A stretch of 64,000 nucleotides of DNA from Fibrobacter sp. UWB2 (GTDB lineage Bacteria > Fibrobacterota > Fibrobacteria > Fibrobacterales > Fibrobacteraceae). This document shows, piece after piece, positions 36,589-46,330 of the stretch. How positions within the stretch are numbered: position 1 is the stretch's first letter; every line of letters begins with the position of its first letter. The DNA is taken from assembly GCF_002210425.1 (NCBI RefSeq), contig NZ_MWQK01000002.1, forward strand, positions 434,001 to 498,000, written 5' to 3'. Position numbers and translations under genes: made by a program. The notes beneath the pieces were generated by a model, which saw only the letters and a list, made by a program, of their open reading frames with translations, was not told the DNA's origin and searched no databases.

Positions 36589-36849
36589 TTATTTGGATAA
36601 GACAATTTCGTCATCGTCTGAAATTTCACAGCCAATGTCTTTGTTTATGCGTTCAATCATATCGAAAGACACACACAGCAAATGGTTGTAATCTTTTGAT
36701 TTGGCATCTTTCAAATAATCGGCTTTGATAGCTTCATATTCATCTTCTGCAAGTTCCATTGCTTGACGCTCGTTTTTAAGGGCTTGGCACACATAAGACA
36801 TAATGGAATTTGCGTTTCCGTTTACACCAATGAGGGTATATTTTACCAT
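36589..36849 (-). CDS. Small acidic early protein
   Basis: 86 aa from the ATG at 36849, one base after the upstream stop. The N-terminus YTLIGVNGNANSIMSYVCQA is followed by a charged helical part and an acidic end (EISDDDEIVLSK). Similar small proteins occur in phage early operons, but no family was recognised. Possibly a helper of replication or a host-takeover protein; nothing in the sequence decides. Confidence 0.58.
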   Translation of the reverse strand: MVKYTLIGVNGNANSIMSYVCQALKNERQAMELAEDEYEAIKADYLKDAKSKDYNHLLCVSFDMIERINKDIGCEISDDDEIVLSK

Positions 36850-36850
36850 A

Positions 36851-37258
36851 TTACACCATCCAATCAATTTTAAGGGTTTCAACCATTTCAGCCATTGTCT
36901 TTGTCAATGGTTCGAAAGAATCATCACGATAAACACGGGTGTTCTTATCGTTTACGGCAAAAAGTTCGTCAAGAGAAAACGAACCAAGTTCCAGACCCAT
37001 TCCCAAATCCACAGCACCAAAAACAACTTTTCCAAAATTGTTTTGATACTTTTTAGACGGGGCGTCAAAATCATCGTCTTCCAAAACAAACCAATGGCAA
37101 TTGCTAAAGCCAATAGCGTTCTTTTCAGGAAACGACTTGATGATTGAATAATGGGCAATGACCTTTTTGTCATTCTTGGGGACACCATCATATTTGGCAT
37201 ATGGCGTGTCGTGAATCGCTTTCACGATTTGGGGAGTGATAAGTTCTTTAAAATCCAT
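36851..37258 (-). CDS. First gene of the early operon, unknown function
   Basis: 135 aa with an AAAGGAAA ribosome site. Mixed alpha/beta, with acidic patches (LEDDDFDAPSKKY, GMGLELGSFSLDELFAV). No domain is recognised. It follows a promoter with an overlapping inverted repeat (37306-37334) and leads an operon with three more small genes ending in SpoVG, all nearly abutting. First place suggests early expression. Confidence 0.6.
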   Translation of the reverse strand: MDFKELITPQIVKAIHDTPYAKYDGVPKNDKKVIAHYSIIKSFPEKNAIGFSNCHWFVLEDDDFDAPSKKYQNNFGKVVFGAVDLGMGLELGSFSLDELFAVNDKNTRVYRDDSFEPLTKTMAEMVETLKIDWMV

Positions 37259-37305
37259 TTTTTTTCCTTTTTGTTTAATTGCGTTAATTTGTCTGCACTT
37301 TGCAA

Positions 37306-37334
37306 ATTATAATCTGGTTTACCGCTTGTAAACC
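37306..37334 (-). promoter_or_regulatory. Early promoter with overlapping operator
   Basis: On the minus strand TTTACA (37332-37327) and TATAAT (37311-37306) lie 15 bp apart. The -35 overlaps a 7-bp inverted repeat GGTTTAC / GTAAACC (37316-37322 and 37328-37334), a likely repressor site. No repressor gene was recognised in the element. Confidence 0.6.
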
Positions 37335-37440
37335 CTTCTTTTCGGATAAATTAAGATTTTATTTTTTACACTTTAAAAAAAGCCCGAAATAGGCATTTTC
37401 CGACAAAAAATGTCTGTAATATTTTTTAAACAATTAAAAA

Positions 37441-37462
37441 TGGTGCTTATTTTTAAGCACCA
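37441..37462 (-). terminator. Terminator of the virion operon
   Basis: TGGTGCTTA and TAAGCACCA form a 9-bp stem with a TTTT loop; TTTTTAA follows on the minus strand. It separates the virion genes from the early operon. Confidence 0.88.
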
Positions 37463-37466
37463 TTCT

Positions 37467-37952
37467 CTATTTTAACCTTAACCAATGACACTTGCAGTTA
37501 TAACGCCCTTCACGATTTGGCACATGCCCATAAAAGGTCGGTTCGGTTGGTGAAACTTCAACATGTCCGTTTAAAGCTAAACATTTTTCACAGCATGTTG
37601 GATTAGCCACAAACACCCATTTTGTTTCTTCATTTGCAGGCGTTGTTCCACCACTTGATTTCACCATTGAAGAAACTGAACTTTCCGATTGTGAACCATT
37701 CTCATCAAATCCAAAAGTTCTTTCTTTTGCGTTTGGCGATTGGTTCGCCTTATCCAAATAACGCCATTGTGAAATACCGTTTGGAACATAGCCCTGATTT
37801 GAATATGAAAAATTAAGGCTATGGGTAAAATCCGATTTATTTCTTGACGGTAGCATGTTGGAAATCTTGCTATTTCCACCACGACCAGACGCCAAAAGTA
37901 AACCACCCAAGAACCCTTCTATAAGTTTTTTATATTCGCTACTTGTTGCCAT
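37467..37952 (-). CDS. Minor head-like protein with C-terminal Cys/His motif
   Basis: 161 aa. The C-terminal 50 residues (WVFVANPTCCEKCLALNG, then NREGRYNCKCHWLRL) match the closing motif of SPP1 gp7 / Mu gpF-type minor head proteins, where CxxC...L.G and xxNCxCxW are typical. The N-terminal part is Ser/Asn-rich and not conserved. The usual family is longer, so this may be only the terminal module. It starts at the base after the upstream stop, as last gene of the rightward-origin virion operon. Confidence 0.62.
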   Translation of the reverse strand: MATSSEYKKLIEGFLGGLLLASGRGGNSKISNMLPSRNKSDFTHSLNFSYSNQGYVPNGISQWRYLDKANQSPNAKERTFGFDENGSQSESSVSSMVKSSGGTTPANEETKWVFVANPTCCEKCLALNGHVEVSPTEPTFYGHVPNREGRYNCKCHWLRLK

Positions 37953-39503
37953 TTATTCCCCCAACATCATTTTAATTCTATATCGCTTTAATGCGTCCTT
38001 TTTAGCATTTTCTTCGGCTTCTTCTTTTTTAGCTTCTTGAATTAAATTGATAAGCACGCCAATGCCAGGGATATTTGAATTTTTATCTTCTTCATATCCG
38101 TAATCACCGTATTTATTCGTGATAAAGGACTTTGCAGAATTTTCTTGAAGAATCTTTTTATTTGTTTTTAGATTCTTGTCGTTAAGTTCCTTATATGGTG
38201 AATTTTCCAAGGCGGGTAAAATTTCATCTGCCGATTCTTTTACCTTGAAATCGTTGGGAACTGCATTTTCTGTTTCTTGTATCGAAATTATTTTTTTGCC
38301 GTCATTTCCATCTACAAGTTTTAAAACTTTGGATTCACTTTCTGGCAATGTCTTTAAATAATTTTCGACTTTATCCCTGAATGTCTTTCCCTCTTGTTCA
38401 AAAATATGTTCCAAGATTTCATCATTCATTTGGTTTCGTGGGTATGAATTAAGAAACGCTTTTTCTGTTTCGTCCAAATCACTTTTTCCAAATCTTACGG
38501 CTCTATCTTGAAGTTCATCGAAGCGTTTGTTATTTGCCTTTATTCTTGCCATAACATCTTCTGCACCGCCTTCACCAATTTCATATAACCATTTAAGCAA
38601 GCCACGATCAGGGCGACCAGAACCGCTTCTATATCGTGAAATAGCCATTGGCACACCCTTTAACAAAACAGGGGCTCCAATGTTGGTTGCTGTGCCTTGT
38701 AGGGCGTCACCAACATTAAAAGATGAACGGTCATTTTCAGGGTCATCGTATGCGAGAGCGTCCAAGCCTTCCATAATGAATGGATTTGCACCGTTTTCAA
38801 TGGCGAAATTTAAGCCACGGGCAATAGCACCCGTTTTTCCGCTTGACTTCAACATTGTCGATATTGGTTTAATAGCAGTTCCCGCAACTTTTCCGTATGG
38901 AATGGCATAAAGGGCGTTTTCACCAACATCCAATAAAAGACTTGGGTCAAAGTTGCCTTTTTTGTCGGTGAACAAATCTGCATTCACGCCTTCACGAAGT
39001 CTTTTTTCATAAAGTCGAGGAGTGAAAATCTCCTGAACCATATTCATAATTGGATTCATTACAGAATGACCAAAAGCCCATTCTGGCCACATATTGTCTT
39101 TTCTTGATTGAATAAGTGACTGCTTTTCAAGTTCGGCTTTCAAGGTTGGGAGGGGTATTCCATTTTGTTTGGCGATTTCTGCAAGTCGTTCCTCGCTATA
39201 TTCGCTCGGCTTGTTCCACTTATAAAGAATTTCCTTATCATTGAACATTGCTGGCAAATCCAAATCTTTATCTTTCCAATTCGGTTCTTTGGAATTTGCC
39301 AAAGTCCATAAAGTCGCATCGTGTGGCAAAAAGTTTGAAAGTCCATCCCTGTTCACGGCAATAAACTTTGCTAATTCGGAGTCGGAAAGATTTTCCATTC
39401 GTTTAGCGATATTCAACAAATACTGTTCTTCATTGCTGTTGGGTTCATAAAGAACAGCGGTTTCAATAAGTTCATCAATTAGATTTTCTTTATTTGTTGC
39501 CAT
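37953..39503 (-). CDS. Large internal virion protein, probable ejection protein
   Basis: 516 aa, unbroken and free of in-frame CGG. The N-terminal third is acidic and helical. The middle has Gly/Ala-rich hydrophobic stretches (LLDVGENALYAIPYGKVAGTA and neighbours) that could insert in membrane. The end is Lys/Glu-rich coiled coil (AKKEEAEENAKKDALKRY). Size, place after the tail hub and internal proteins, and composition fit an ejection protein such as P22 gp16 or gp20, which help DNA cross the envelope. No sequence family recognised. Confidence 0.55.
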   Translation of the reverse strand: MATNKENLIDELIETAVLYEPNSNEEQYLLNIAKRMENLSDSELAKFIAVNRDGLSNFLPHDATLWTLANSKEPNWKDKDLDLPAMFNDKEILYKWNKPSEYSEERLAEIAKQNGIPLPTLKAELEKQSLIQSRKDNMWPEWAFGHSVMNPIMNMVQEIFTPRLYEKRLREGVNADLFTDKKGNFDPSLLLDVGENALYAIPYGKVAGTAIKPISTMLKSSGKTGAIARGLNFAIENGANPFIMEGLDALAYDDPENDRSSFNVGDALQGTATNIGAPVLLKGVPMAISRYRSGSGRPDRGLLKWLYEIGEGGAEDVMARIKANNKRFDELQDRAVRFGKSDLDETEKAFLNSYPRNQMNDEILEHIFEQEGKTFRDKVENYLKTLPESESKVLKLVDGNDGKKIISIQETENAVPNDFKVKESADEILPALENSPYKELNDKNLKTNKKILQENSAKSFITNKYGDYGYEEDKNSNIPGIGVLINLIQEAKKEEAEENAKKDALKRYRIKMMLGE

Positions 39504-39504
39504 T

Positions 39505-40554
39505 TTAGATTAACCCCTTATTTCTCAAATAATTAAACTTGTTTGAGTTTCTAGCCTTCCAAAGTTTCTTTTCTGAAATTCCCATAGACTTGTATTTTGT
39601 GGCATCGTCATTTTGAGCCGTTGGGCTATATTTCTTTTCAAGTGCGATCTGTTCGTATTTGCTTAACGGCCACTTGCTTAAAAGTTCGTCTAAAGACATC
39701 TTGTTTGCATCTGCCTTTTCGTTGCCTGCACCAATCGCTCTTGAACGGGCGTTTGCTTTTGATTCTCTTTCAAAAGTTTCCTTTTCTGTTTCGCCACTTA
39801 GAATCTTTTGTTTAAGGGCAAAAGCTTCTTTTGAATTGTTTTGAATCAATGGCTCTAATTGTGTAAGCATGGACTGCTTCATTTCATCGGTCAAGTCACC
39901 AGAACGAAGGTGCTTTTCGTATTCCGTCTGTATATCAACGACTTTTGCGAAATCAGCGTCCGCACTGAATTGCCCTTGCTTAATGGCTTCTTTGACTTTC
40001 TTTGTGTAATCGCTCAAATCAGACAATCCGAAACTTGCCAATTGTTCGGGGGTGTATGATTTAGAAAGTGTTTCATAAGCTAAATTCATTTGGTCTAAGT
40101 CAGTTAAAATTTTATCTTCATAGGCTTTTCTCTGGAATGGGTCGATTGTTGCCGTCATTTGCCTAAAGTCATTTGCAATTGAAATTTGCTTTTGTCTAAT
40201 GTCGTTTGCAGCACCGTTTACTTTCATTCGTGTTTGACTTGCGTTTGAATTGTTCAAGTTTTGTTGGAATCTTCTTTCGGCGTCTTCACGGTTCTTTTGC
40301 CAATTCCATTGTATTTGTGCGGTGTTGTCTTTCTTAATTCGTTTAGCCCTATTCATTGCAATTAGATTTTCTAAATCATTGTCATTCATTGCCTGTGGAG
40401 CGTATTTTTCTTTGATTGTCGGGATGGTTCCCTGCAAATCTGCAATTCGTTTGTCGATGTTCGCAATTTGATTTTTTAACAGCTCGATATTTTGAACGAG
40501 CGTTTGCTTTGCGTTTGCGTTGGTCGCCATTCCATTTTCTTCAATTTCTTCCAT
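39505..40554 (-). CDS. Coiled-coil internal virion protein
   Basis: 349 aa, highly charged, Gln/Asn/Lys-rich. Coiled-coil segments lie at about 10-55 (VQNIELLKNQIANIDKRI) and 60-130. It is followed at one base by the larger internal protein and overlaps the upstream stop by one base. P22-like phages have such helical ejection proteins after the tail genes. The function is inferred from place and composition only. No in-frame CGG. Confidence 0.52.
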   Translation of the reverse strand: MEEIEENGMATNANAKQTLVQNIELLKNQIANIDKRIADLQGTIPTIKEKYAPQAMNDNDLENLIAMNRAKRIKKDNTAQIQWNWQKNREDAERRFQQNLNNSNASQTRMKVNGAANDIRQKQISIANDFRQMTATIDPFQRKAYEDKILTDLDQMNLAYETLSKSYTPEQLASFGLSDLSDYTKKVKEAIKQGQFSADADFAKVVDIQTEYEKHLRSGDLTDEMKQSMLTQLEPLIQNNSKEAFALKQKILSGETEKETFERESKANARSRAIGAGNEKADANKMSLDELLSKWPLSKYEQIALEKKYSPTAQNDDATKYKSMGISEKKLWKARNSNKFNYLRNKGLI

Positions 40555-40946
40555 TATATGACCTCCACAGAATTTCGTTCATCGTTCATTTGAATTTCAT
40601 TTTGTAGATATTTCCCGTTTTCGTTTTCAAGCTGTTTTTCCAATTCCACCAACTGATTTTTAAGTTGAGCTTTTTGGGTTTCAAGTTCCTTAATTTCATT
40701 TTGAATAAGCAGAATTTCTTTGTTCATTTGCTCGCTGTTGGAACGGTCTATTTGTTGTTGGCGTGTTTGTCCTTCCATCAATTCAGCCATTTCCCTATCT
40801 AGCAAGTAATCATGCGTATTTCGTATTCCTTCACCCAAGTTTTTAGCCATTTCGTTATAAGTTTTCTGCTTATTTTCAAGTGTTCTTGTTAAAACGCCTG
40901 AAAAGTCTATCGGGTCTTGAAATCGCCATTGTATATTCAAAGACAT
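40554..40946 (-). CDS. Small coiled-coil virion-region protein
   Basis: 130 aa. The N-terminus reads LNIQWRFQDPIDFSGVLTR. The rest is one long coiled coil (about 55-120, IQNEIKELETQKAQLKNQLV). It overlaps the next gene by one base. It could be an ejection protein or an assembly chaperone. No family recognised and no in-frame CGG. Confidence 0.52.
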   Translation of the reverse strand: MSLNIQWRFQDPIDFSGVLTRTLENKQKTYNEMAKNLGEGIRNTHDYLLDREMAELMEGQTRQQQIDRSNSEQMNKEILLIQNEIKELETQKAQLKNQLVELEKQLENENGKYLQNEIQMNDERNSVEVI

Positions 40947-40957
40947 ATAACCCCCTC

Positions 40958-41353
40958 TTACAACGCCATTAAACCACCGCCCATATTCATAAGCATTTGT
41001 TTAATTGTATTCTTCAATCCATTTTGGCGGTGATAATCAAGTGCGTTTTGGTCGAAACCGATGTGGGTTGAATTGTCGTTTGGTTTGAGTTTTTCCAAAT
41101 CTTCGCCATTGAGCAATTGTTTTGAAACTTCATTTTTGACTTCTTCTGAATTAAATTCTGGTATTTCATCGTCAGCCATTGAAGTATCTAAACTGGGGTT
41201 ATAATCCAACATCGTCTTAATGCTATTAAGCATTTCTTCTCTTTCGTTTCCTGCCTGTTGGTGGTTTTGCAAAGCCCCATTGTCGAACATGATTTTGTTT
41301 TGTGTTTCTACTTGGGGTAATGTGTTTAATGAATAATTCCAACTTCCTAACAT
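40958..41353 (-). CDS. Small virion-region protein, unknown function
   Basis: 131 aa, acidic, Asn/Gln/Glu-rich and low in Cys. It has a Gly-rich end (MLMNMGGGLMAL) that could be membrane-active. It lies 12 nt after the recoded internal protein. The family is unknown; the operon places it among internal or tail-tip proteins. Confidence 0.5.
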   Translation of the reverse strand: MLGSWNYSLNTLPQVETQNKIMFDNGALQNHQQAGNEREEMLNSIKTMLDYNPSLDTSMADDEIPEFNSEEVKNEVSKQLLNGEDLEKLKPNDNSTHIGFDQNALDYHRQNGLKNTIKQMLMNMGGGLMAL

Positions 41354-41365
41354 TTTTAAACCTCC

Positions 41366-42113
41366 TTATCCTGCCATTATTGAATTAAACAAATTAAGGC
41401 TATAATTAAGCATATCGGCAACACCATTGTTTTCAGACAATGAAGCATTTGCAAGCGAAGTGTTCACATTCGCCATTCCGTTTGTGTATGCGTTGTTTGA
41501 ATTTATCAAGCCCCCGTAATAATCGCCTAGACCATTAAGCCAGTTTGTCGTGTCGGTGTTGTAATCGTTCCCTAATTGGCTCATAAGGGTTTTGTATAAG
41601 TCGCTTTGTGATTTGTAGGCGTTTTGGTTTTCGCTTGCGTTGAATTGTTGTTCCTGTAAAGCCTGTGACTTGTCTTGATTGTATCTATTAAAAGCCTTGT
41701 CGTATTCTTCACTCGCCATAGCCTGTGATTTCGCATTTAATGCGTTTAGGTAATCGGAACTGAACATGTTTCCGAGCGTTAGCCTGTGAATTTGTTATAG
41801 CGTCATTTGCCGTCTTGATTCTCATATCAACGGCAGGGGACATAAAGTCCTCAACGGTTTTATTGTATTCAAATTTTGACGGGTCATAAGTACCAATATT
41901 TTCATAATTGTACTTAGCCTGATTGTACTTGTCTTTTAAAGTCGTGTCGTGTGCTTGAGAAATAGAATTAAGATACTTATTCAAAGTGTCTTGATTCTCG
42001 TTATAATTGCTCTGCCACAATCCTTTATTTTGGTTTATAGCTTTCTTTGCGTCTGCCACTTGGTCGGAATTACCAAAGCCCAAAGCGTTCGCCATTGATT
42101 TTAATGGGTTCAT
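41366..42113 (-). CDS. Internal (DNA transfer-like) virion protein (+1 recoded)
   Basis: 248 aa with +1 at C41774. The first 113 codons end TNSQANA; the next in-frame codon is CGG, and skipping C gives GNMFSSDYLNALNAKSQ, running to the stop at 41366. Both halves share the same Asn/Gln/Ser-rich helical style, so the join is natural. Unshifted, the chain would end 21 residues after the CGG with an unrelated basic tail. It resembles P22 gp7-type DNA transfer proteins in size, style and place, directly after the tail hub cluster. Confidence 0.75.
41772..41774 (-). other. +1 recoding site 11 (internal virion protein)
   Basis: GCT CGG AAA in frame; skipping C41774 gives GCT GGA AAC. Confidence 0.85.
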
Positions 42114-42130
42114 AAATCATCCTCCAATTC

Positions 42131-42448
42131 TTACATTGAATTTTTTGTGTTTAATTTCTGGATTTCAACTTTGCAGGGTTGAGAAACACAAATTGCCGTC
42201 TGTCCTATCTTCACAACTTGACAAGAAACGGATCCGTCGTTATTAAATACTTTGGCGATTAAGGTTTTATCAGCTTTTGCAGGCAACAAATAAGAACCGG
42301 CTTTCTGACACCACAATTCCCAAAATTCCACATTTGAACTTACGACAATAACAGACCAATCGTTTACGGTATTGACGGAATAAGCCCCGTTTAGAATTTC
42401 CCTTAAATTTTCTATTGGTGTTGTATTGTTTATTTCTCCGTTCTTCAT
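42131..42448 (-). CDS. Small tail-region protein, unknown function
   Basis: 105 aa, beta-rich. It includes VNDWSVIVVSSNVEFWELWC and a C-terminal KVEIQKLN. Short beta proteins after a gp10-like hub may be tail needle or plug components, but no family was recognised. It is 8 nt after the hub gene and has no in-frame CGG. Confidence 0.5.
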   Translation of the reverse strand: MKNGEINNTTPIENLREILNGAYSVNTVNDWSVIVVSSNVEFWELWCQKAGSYLLPAKADKTLIAKVFNNDGSVSCQVVKIGQTAICVSQPCKVEIQKLNTKNSM

Positions 42449-42456
42449 AAAGCCTC

Positions 42457-44089
42457 TTATATGCTAAATCCTAATGGTGAAATACGAATACTTGCGTTCG
42501 TCAAGGTTACATCCATATTTTCAGAAAAAGTCAAGCGAACCACACAAAGTCTTTGAACGCCCAAGTTGAGAAAGCGAACACGATAAAAGTATTGTCCTGT
42601 TTTTCCACATTCTTCAAGTATGGTGTTGCCGAATGAATTGCCCCCATCTTCTGAAATTTCCAATTGGACTTTCGGATTTACTTCGTAATCGTCAATCGTT
42701 CCCGTGTTAAGTTCTACGCCCAATTCATCGAAAGTGAAGTTTTGGTAATTGTTCAAAATTACGGGTGACTGCCTTCTACGAATCAAAGAAACGGTTTCGT
42801 TTTCGTTCACTTCTTCTTTGTGAAAGTTATCGTCCAAATAAACGAGTTCACCATCTCCAATGTGACCGAATACGGTCTTGTTATCAAACCAAATTGGATA
42901 AATCAAGTTCCAAGCAGAATCACGCCCCGTCTTGAAATTTCTTGAAGACCTTTCAGCCCATTGCTTTGTAGAAAAATCATAGACGAAAGTTCGGCTTCTT
43001 TTATTTTGTGCATTAGGAATGTATAGACCGTAGAAAGCATGATTTGAACGGCTATAAGCAAATCCAATGGCGTTGTCCGTGTCCGAATTATCCAAGATTT
43101 CATCAAGCCATGTTTCTGAAATCTTTTGAAATTCTGTTCCAATAATGGCAAAAACAGCCCTGCCAGCATTCATTCCATTAGACACGAAACAAACGCTATT
43201 GTTCACACTTGCAACGGATTTGGGCGAATCCAAACCAACTTCTCTATTGAATGTGTATGAAGTTCTAACCCAAGTTTGATATTGTTCAGCATCGCCCCTT
43301 TGCCAGAACTCAATGGATTTTGGGCCGAATACAATTAAGTTTGAACCAATGGCGTAAAGTGCGTTTATGGCATCGCTGTTTGATTCACCGTTCTTGTAAA
43401 GGGGTGTTCCATAATCATCAAAGAAAACATATTGGTCACTTTGAACGGTTTCTGTCTCGGGTGTTATGTGGTCGGATTTATATTGGACTTCACCGTTCAC
43501 GATTTTATAGACTTGTCGTGTTTCTTGTGAAAGTGGGTATGGAATGGAGTAATAGGCGTAACCGCTACCGCTATCGTTTACGATAATCGAACCTGAAACG
43601 ACTTGAACATGTGTGGGCTTTATCTTCATTCCCTGTTCATTTATTCTATCGGGAAGGTTTATGTAATGAAGAGAACCACCTTCTTTCAAGTTGTAATAGA
43701 AAAGATTTGAACCATCGGCAATTAAAAGAAAAGGTCTTTCACCACCCGTTTCTGCAAATGTTGGGTATGACCCCGTATCTACGCTTCCAAGGCACTCCAC
43801 AGACCATTTGTAATCGACCCTATATAATTTTGAATGGATAACGAAAAAAGCGTCTGGGGCGTTGTTGTTGGCGTCTAAACCCGTAGAAGATACGAAAGAA
43901 CCGTGGCATCCTTCTTTTGTGCTTTCAAGTTGCTTAATCCATTTGATACCGTGGAACTGACTTTTGATAGACCACCGCACCGTTTGATTCTTGATACATG
44001 TTTATAGACAATGCCGAACCCATTGTAGAAGGGAATTTGGCTTTGTTTTGGTCGCCTATCAAGTTTGAAATTACACTTACTTTCGACAT
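42457..44089 (-). CDS. P22 gp10-like DNA stabilisation / tail hub protein (+1 recoded)
   Basis: 543 aa with +1 at C43951. The N-terminus (MSKVSVISNLIGDQNKAKFP onward) reads 46 codons to KSVP, then an in-frame CGG; skipping C gives GIKWIKQLESTKEGCHGSFV. Unshifted, it stops four residues later. The body has repeated beta-propeller-like blades (VDYKWSVECLGSVDTGSYP, LIADGSNLFYYNL, IGSNLIVFGPKSIEFW) as in P22 gp10 and related tail hub proteins. The gene starts one base after the tail adaptor stop, as expected for a gp4-gp10 pair. Confidence 0.82.
43949..43951 (-). other. +1 recoding site 12 (gp10-like hub)
   Basis: CCA CGG TAT in frame; skipping C43951 gives CCA GGT ATC and 497 residues. Confidence 0.88.
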
Positions 44090-45017
44090 TTACCACCCCA
44101 CGCCATTCATCCCGTTATAATAATCTTCAAGAAAAGAGCCTTCCATATTTGACCAAACAATAGGTCTGTTTGATGAATTGATTCTTTTTATAAGCGACTT
44201 CTGTTCTTCAAAATCTTCCTTGAAAACAGAAACCCAATCATTCAACTTGTATCTAATGGCGAGTCTATAAGTTAGACCTGTCAATAGAAGCGATTTATAC
44301 ATGTCCTGTAGATTTAATGTACTTGACAAGTCTATTTCATCTATATCGTCGATGAAACAAATTTTGTATTCGGAATCTATTGTAGAATCAAGGATTATTG
44401 AACCCTTCATAACGCCATATTCAAAATCATACAAGTTTTCGTTTCTCCATTCGTCTGAATCGGTATAGCTATAATGACTCCAACGGCAAACATTTGTGGC
44501 GACATGAATGCATTCAAGCACCCTGTCCGTATCTATGACATAAGCCTTTTTTCCGTACCAATCCCATAGACGCCTGTGGAAGTTCGCTTTCTGTTTGGCT
44601 AACAATGAAACTTGGTTTTATGGTCTTTGATTTAAGAGCCTTTTCATCGAAATAAACATTGTATGTGTATTGCGTAGAAAGATGATTTCGAGATCTGCTA
44701 AAAATTGATTCAACATTTGTTTTCAATAACTGAACAAACCTGTCGCCCTGTTTACGACCAATTGATTTAATTGTACTTGGTGGATTTTTTATTTGAATGT
44801 CAAAATCTATTGAGTCGCCAATCGTGATTTCGTTCTTACCACCAACATCAAACATTCTGTAATTATCCGCTATATATTCTTGTGTGTTAAGAACTGAAAT
44901 AAGGTCTTTCAATTCATTTTCACCTGTCTTTGCTTTTGTTCCATTGACTGCTTGACCATCACCGACAAGCCCACATCTTGAAAAAGCGTTTTGAATTAAA
45001 TCATTTACAGAAATCAT
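44090..45017 (-). CDS. P22 gp4-like tail adaptor (+1 recoded)
   Basis: 308 aa with +1 at C44555. From ATG 45017 (AGAGG site), 154 codons run ISVNDLIQNAFSRCGLVGDG ... ELPQASMGLV, then CGG. Skipping C gives GKKAYVIDTDRVLECIHVAT and continues to 44090. Unshifted, the product ends after 13 more residues. The N-terminal helical pattern matches P22-type head-to-tail adaptors. A run of six A follows the CGG, but slippage there of -1 would hit a stop, so the CGG is the better cause. It follows the coat gene and its terminator. Confidence 0.8.
44553..44555 (-). other. +1 recoding site 13 (tail adaptor)
   Basis: GTA CGG AAA in frame; skipping C44555 gives GTA GGA AAA and 154 residues. Confidence 0.85.
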
Positions 45018-45056
45018 TTTAAACCTCTTTATATTTATAATTCGCAAATAAAAAAA

Positions 45057-45083
45057 ATGTTGGCGGAATAAATCCACCAACAT
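45057..45083 (-). terminator. Terminator after the coat gene
   Basis: ATGTTGG and CCAACAT pair, and seven to eight T follow on the minus strand. It lies between the coat stop and the adaptor start, so it may set the high coat-to-adaptor ratio by partial termination. Confidence 0.8.
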
Positions 45084-45112
45084 TTCAAGGTGAAAGGAGA
45101 GACACCTAAACT

Positions 45113-46330
45113 TTACTTCTGAACATAAAGAACAGCCTGTCGTCTTGCGTCAGGAACACCTGCGGCAAATGGGCAGTCCAATCGAACAAAAGATTTCATA
45201 TTTAAGCCATCACCGTATTCACTCATCTTAACGGATACACCGTCAACGGTTTCGGTGCTATTTTCAGAGCCTGGCAAGTCGGCAAACTTGTAAGTGTCGA
45301 AAGCCAAAGCGTCCTCTTCACGACAAACACCGACATAATAAGAATTGCCAGATGTTAAAAGTGGTGTGGCAGAGAAAGAAGAAAATGAAGTGTCAAACCA
45401 AGCGTTCGGATTTCCAACATTATCGACTTTTACACCACTTACTGTGGCGTTAAGTGTTGCCCTGATTGGAGCAATAGCACATTTGTTTGAATTGTCGGCA
45501 TCACTTGCGAGAATGACGGTGTAATCTTGGTCGGTTGGCATACCATTTACATCAACGACTTTCAAGCCTGCAATAGAAAATGCTTCGCCCTTCTTACCGC
45601 CCGCACAAGTTACGGCTGTGATAGGTTCATAACCAACGACCGTACCGCTTAATGTATCTTCACCGCTAATTGCTGTGCCTGTAATTGTACAAGCAGAAGC
45701 GCCAGCTTTTACGATTGGAAGACCTGCCAAAGAAATTTGTGAAGCGTTGGCGTATTCGCCCAAATAATTCTTTCCATAAATTTCTTTTTGGATTGTGTCA
45801 GGAATGAAATTAGACAAGCCTGCTGCTGCGATTTTGCCGTTTACGGTTGGTGAATTAAACATAACCTTTACACCACCTACAGCAACTTCTTCCAACTTGT
45901 TTGAAACATCACTTAAAGAAGCGAAATTGGCGGCAGATGTTACTGTAGCTTGGACGGATTGGAAAACGGTAGAATCAATTACTTCTTTCTGAACGCTCTT
46001 TGCAAGCTTTGTGCCTCTTGGAATTGCAATTTCTTTCTTGAAATCTTCAAGGTCTGTTAATTCATTCCAAGCGTCAATTTCACAAGATGTGTTCTTGTTT
46101 TCCAACTTGATAGACATTTCAACTTCTTCGATTGCGTCAGGTTCAGCAACCAAGCCGTCTTTAACCTTGCCAGGGTCAGGAATATAAACGGTGTATGTTC
46201 TGCCATACTTCTTATTTTTTAGCTCACTTTCTGGCAAATAACTTTTGGACTTTTTAACATAATCCATCTGGTCGCTTACAACAGCCGCAACCATTTTTGT
46301 TTTCTTATTGTTTGATAATTTATTTTCCAT
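45113..46330 (-). CDS. Major capsid protein, P22 coat-like
   Basis: 405 aa, unbroken and with no in-frame CGG. The N-terminal part (KYGRTYTVYIPDPGKVKDG, then the EVEMSIKLENKNTSCEIDAW strand) matches P22 coat-type HK97-fold proteins, in which a G.T..v..P motif precedes the E-loop. A Gly/Thr-rich insertion (about 205-330) is like an I-domain. The end RLDCPFAAGVPDARRQAVLY is also typical. Thus the one protein needed in the largest amount does not depend on recoding. It follows a scaffold gene as in P22. Confidence 0.82.
   Translation of the reverse strand: MENKLSNNKKTKMVAAVVSDQMDYVKKSKSYLPESELKNKKYGRTYTVYIPDPGKVKDGLVAEPDAIEEVEMSIKLENKNTSCEIDAWNELTDLEDFKKEIAIPRGTKLAKSVQKEVIDSTVFQSVQATVTSAANFASLSDVSNKLEEVAVGGVKVMFNSPTVNGKIAAAGLSNFIPDTIQKEIYGKNYLGEYANASQISLAGLPIVKAGASACTITGTAISGEDTLSGTVVGYEPITAVTCAGGKKGEAFSIAGLKVVDVNGMPTDQDYTVILASDADNSNKCAIAPIRATLNATVSGVKVDNVGNPNAWFDTSFSSFSATPLLTSGNSYYVGVCREEDALAFDTYKFADLPGSENSTETVDGVSVKMSEYGDGLNMKSFVRLDCPFAAGVPDARRQAVLYVQK

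Noticed and set aside
44540-44555. Slippage on the six-A run in the tail adaptor gene
   Set aside because: The run lies after the CGG; a -1 slip there soon meets a stop. A +1 step anywhere from the CGG through the run would restore the frame, but the CGG rule from the other genes explains it without a special case.
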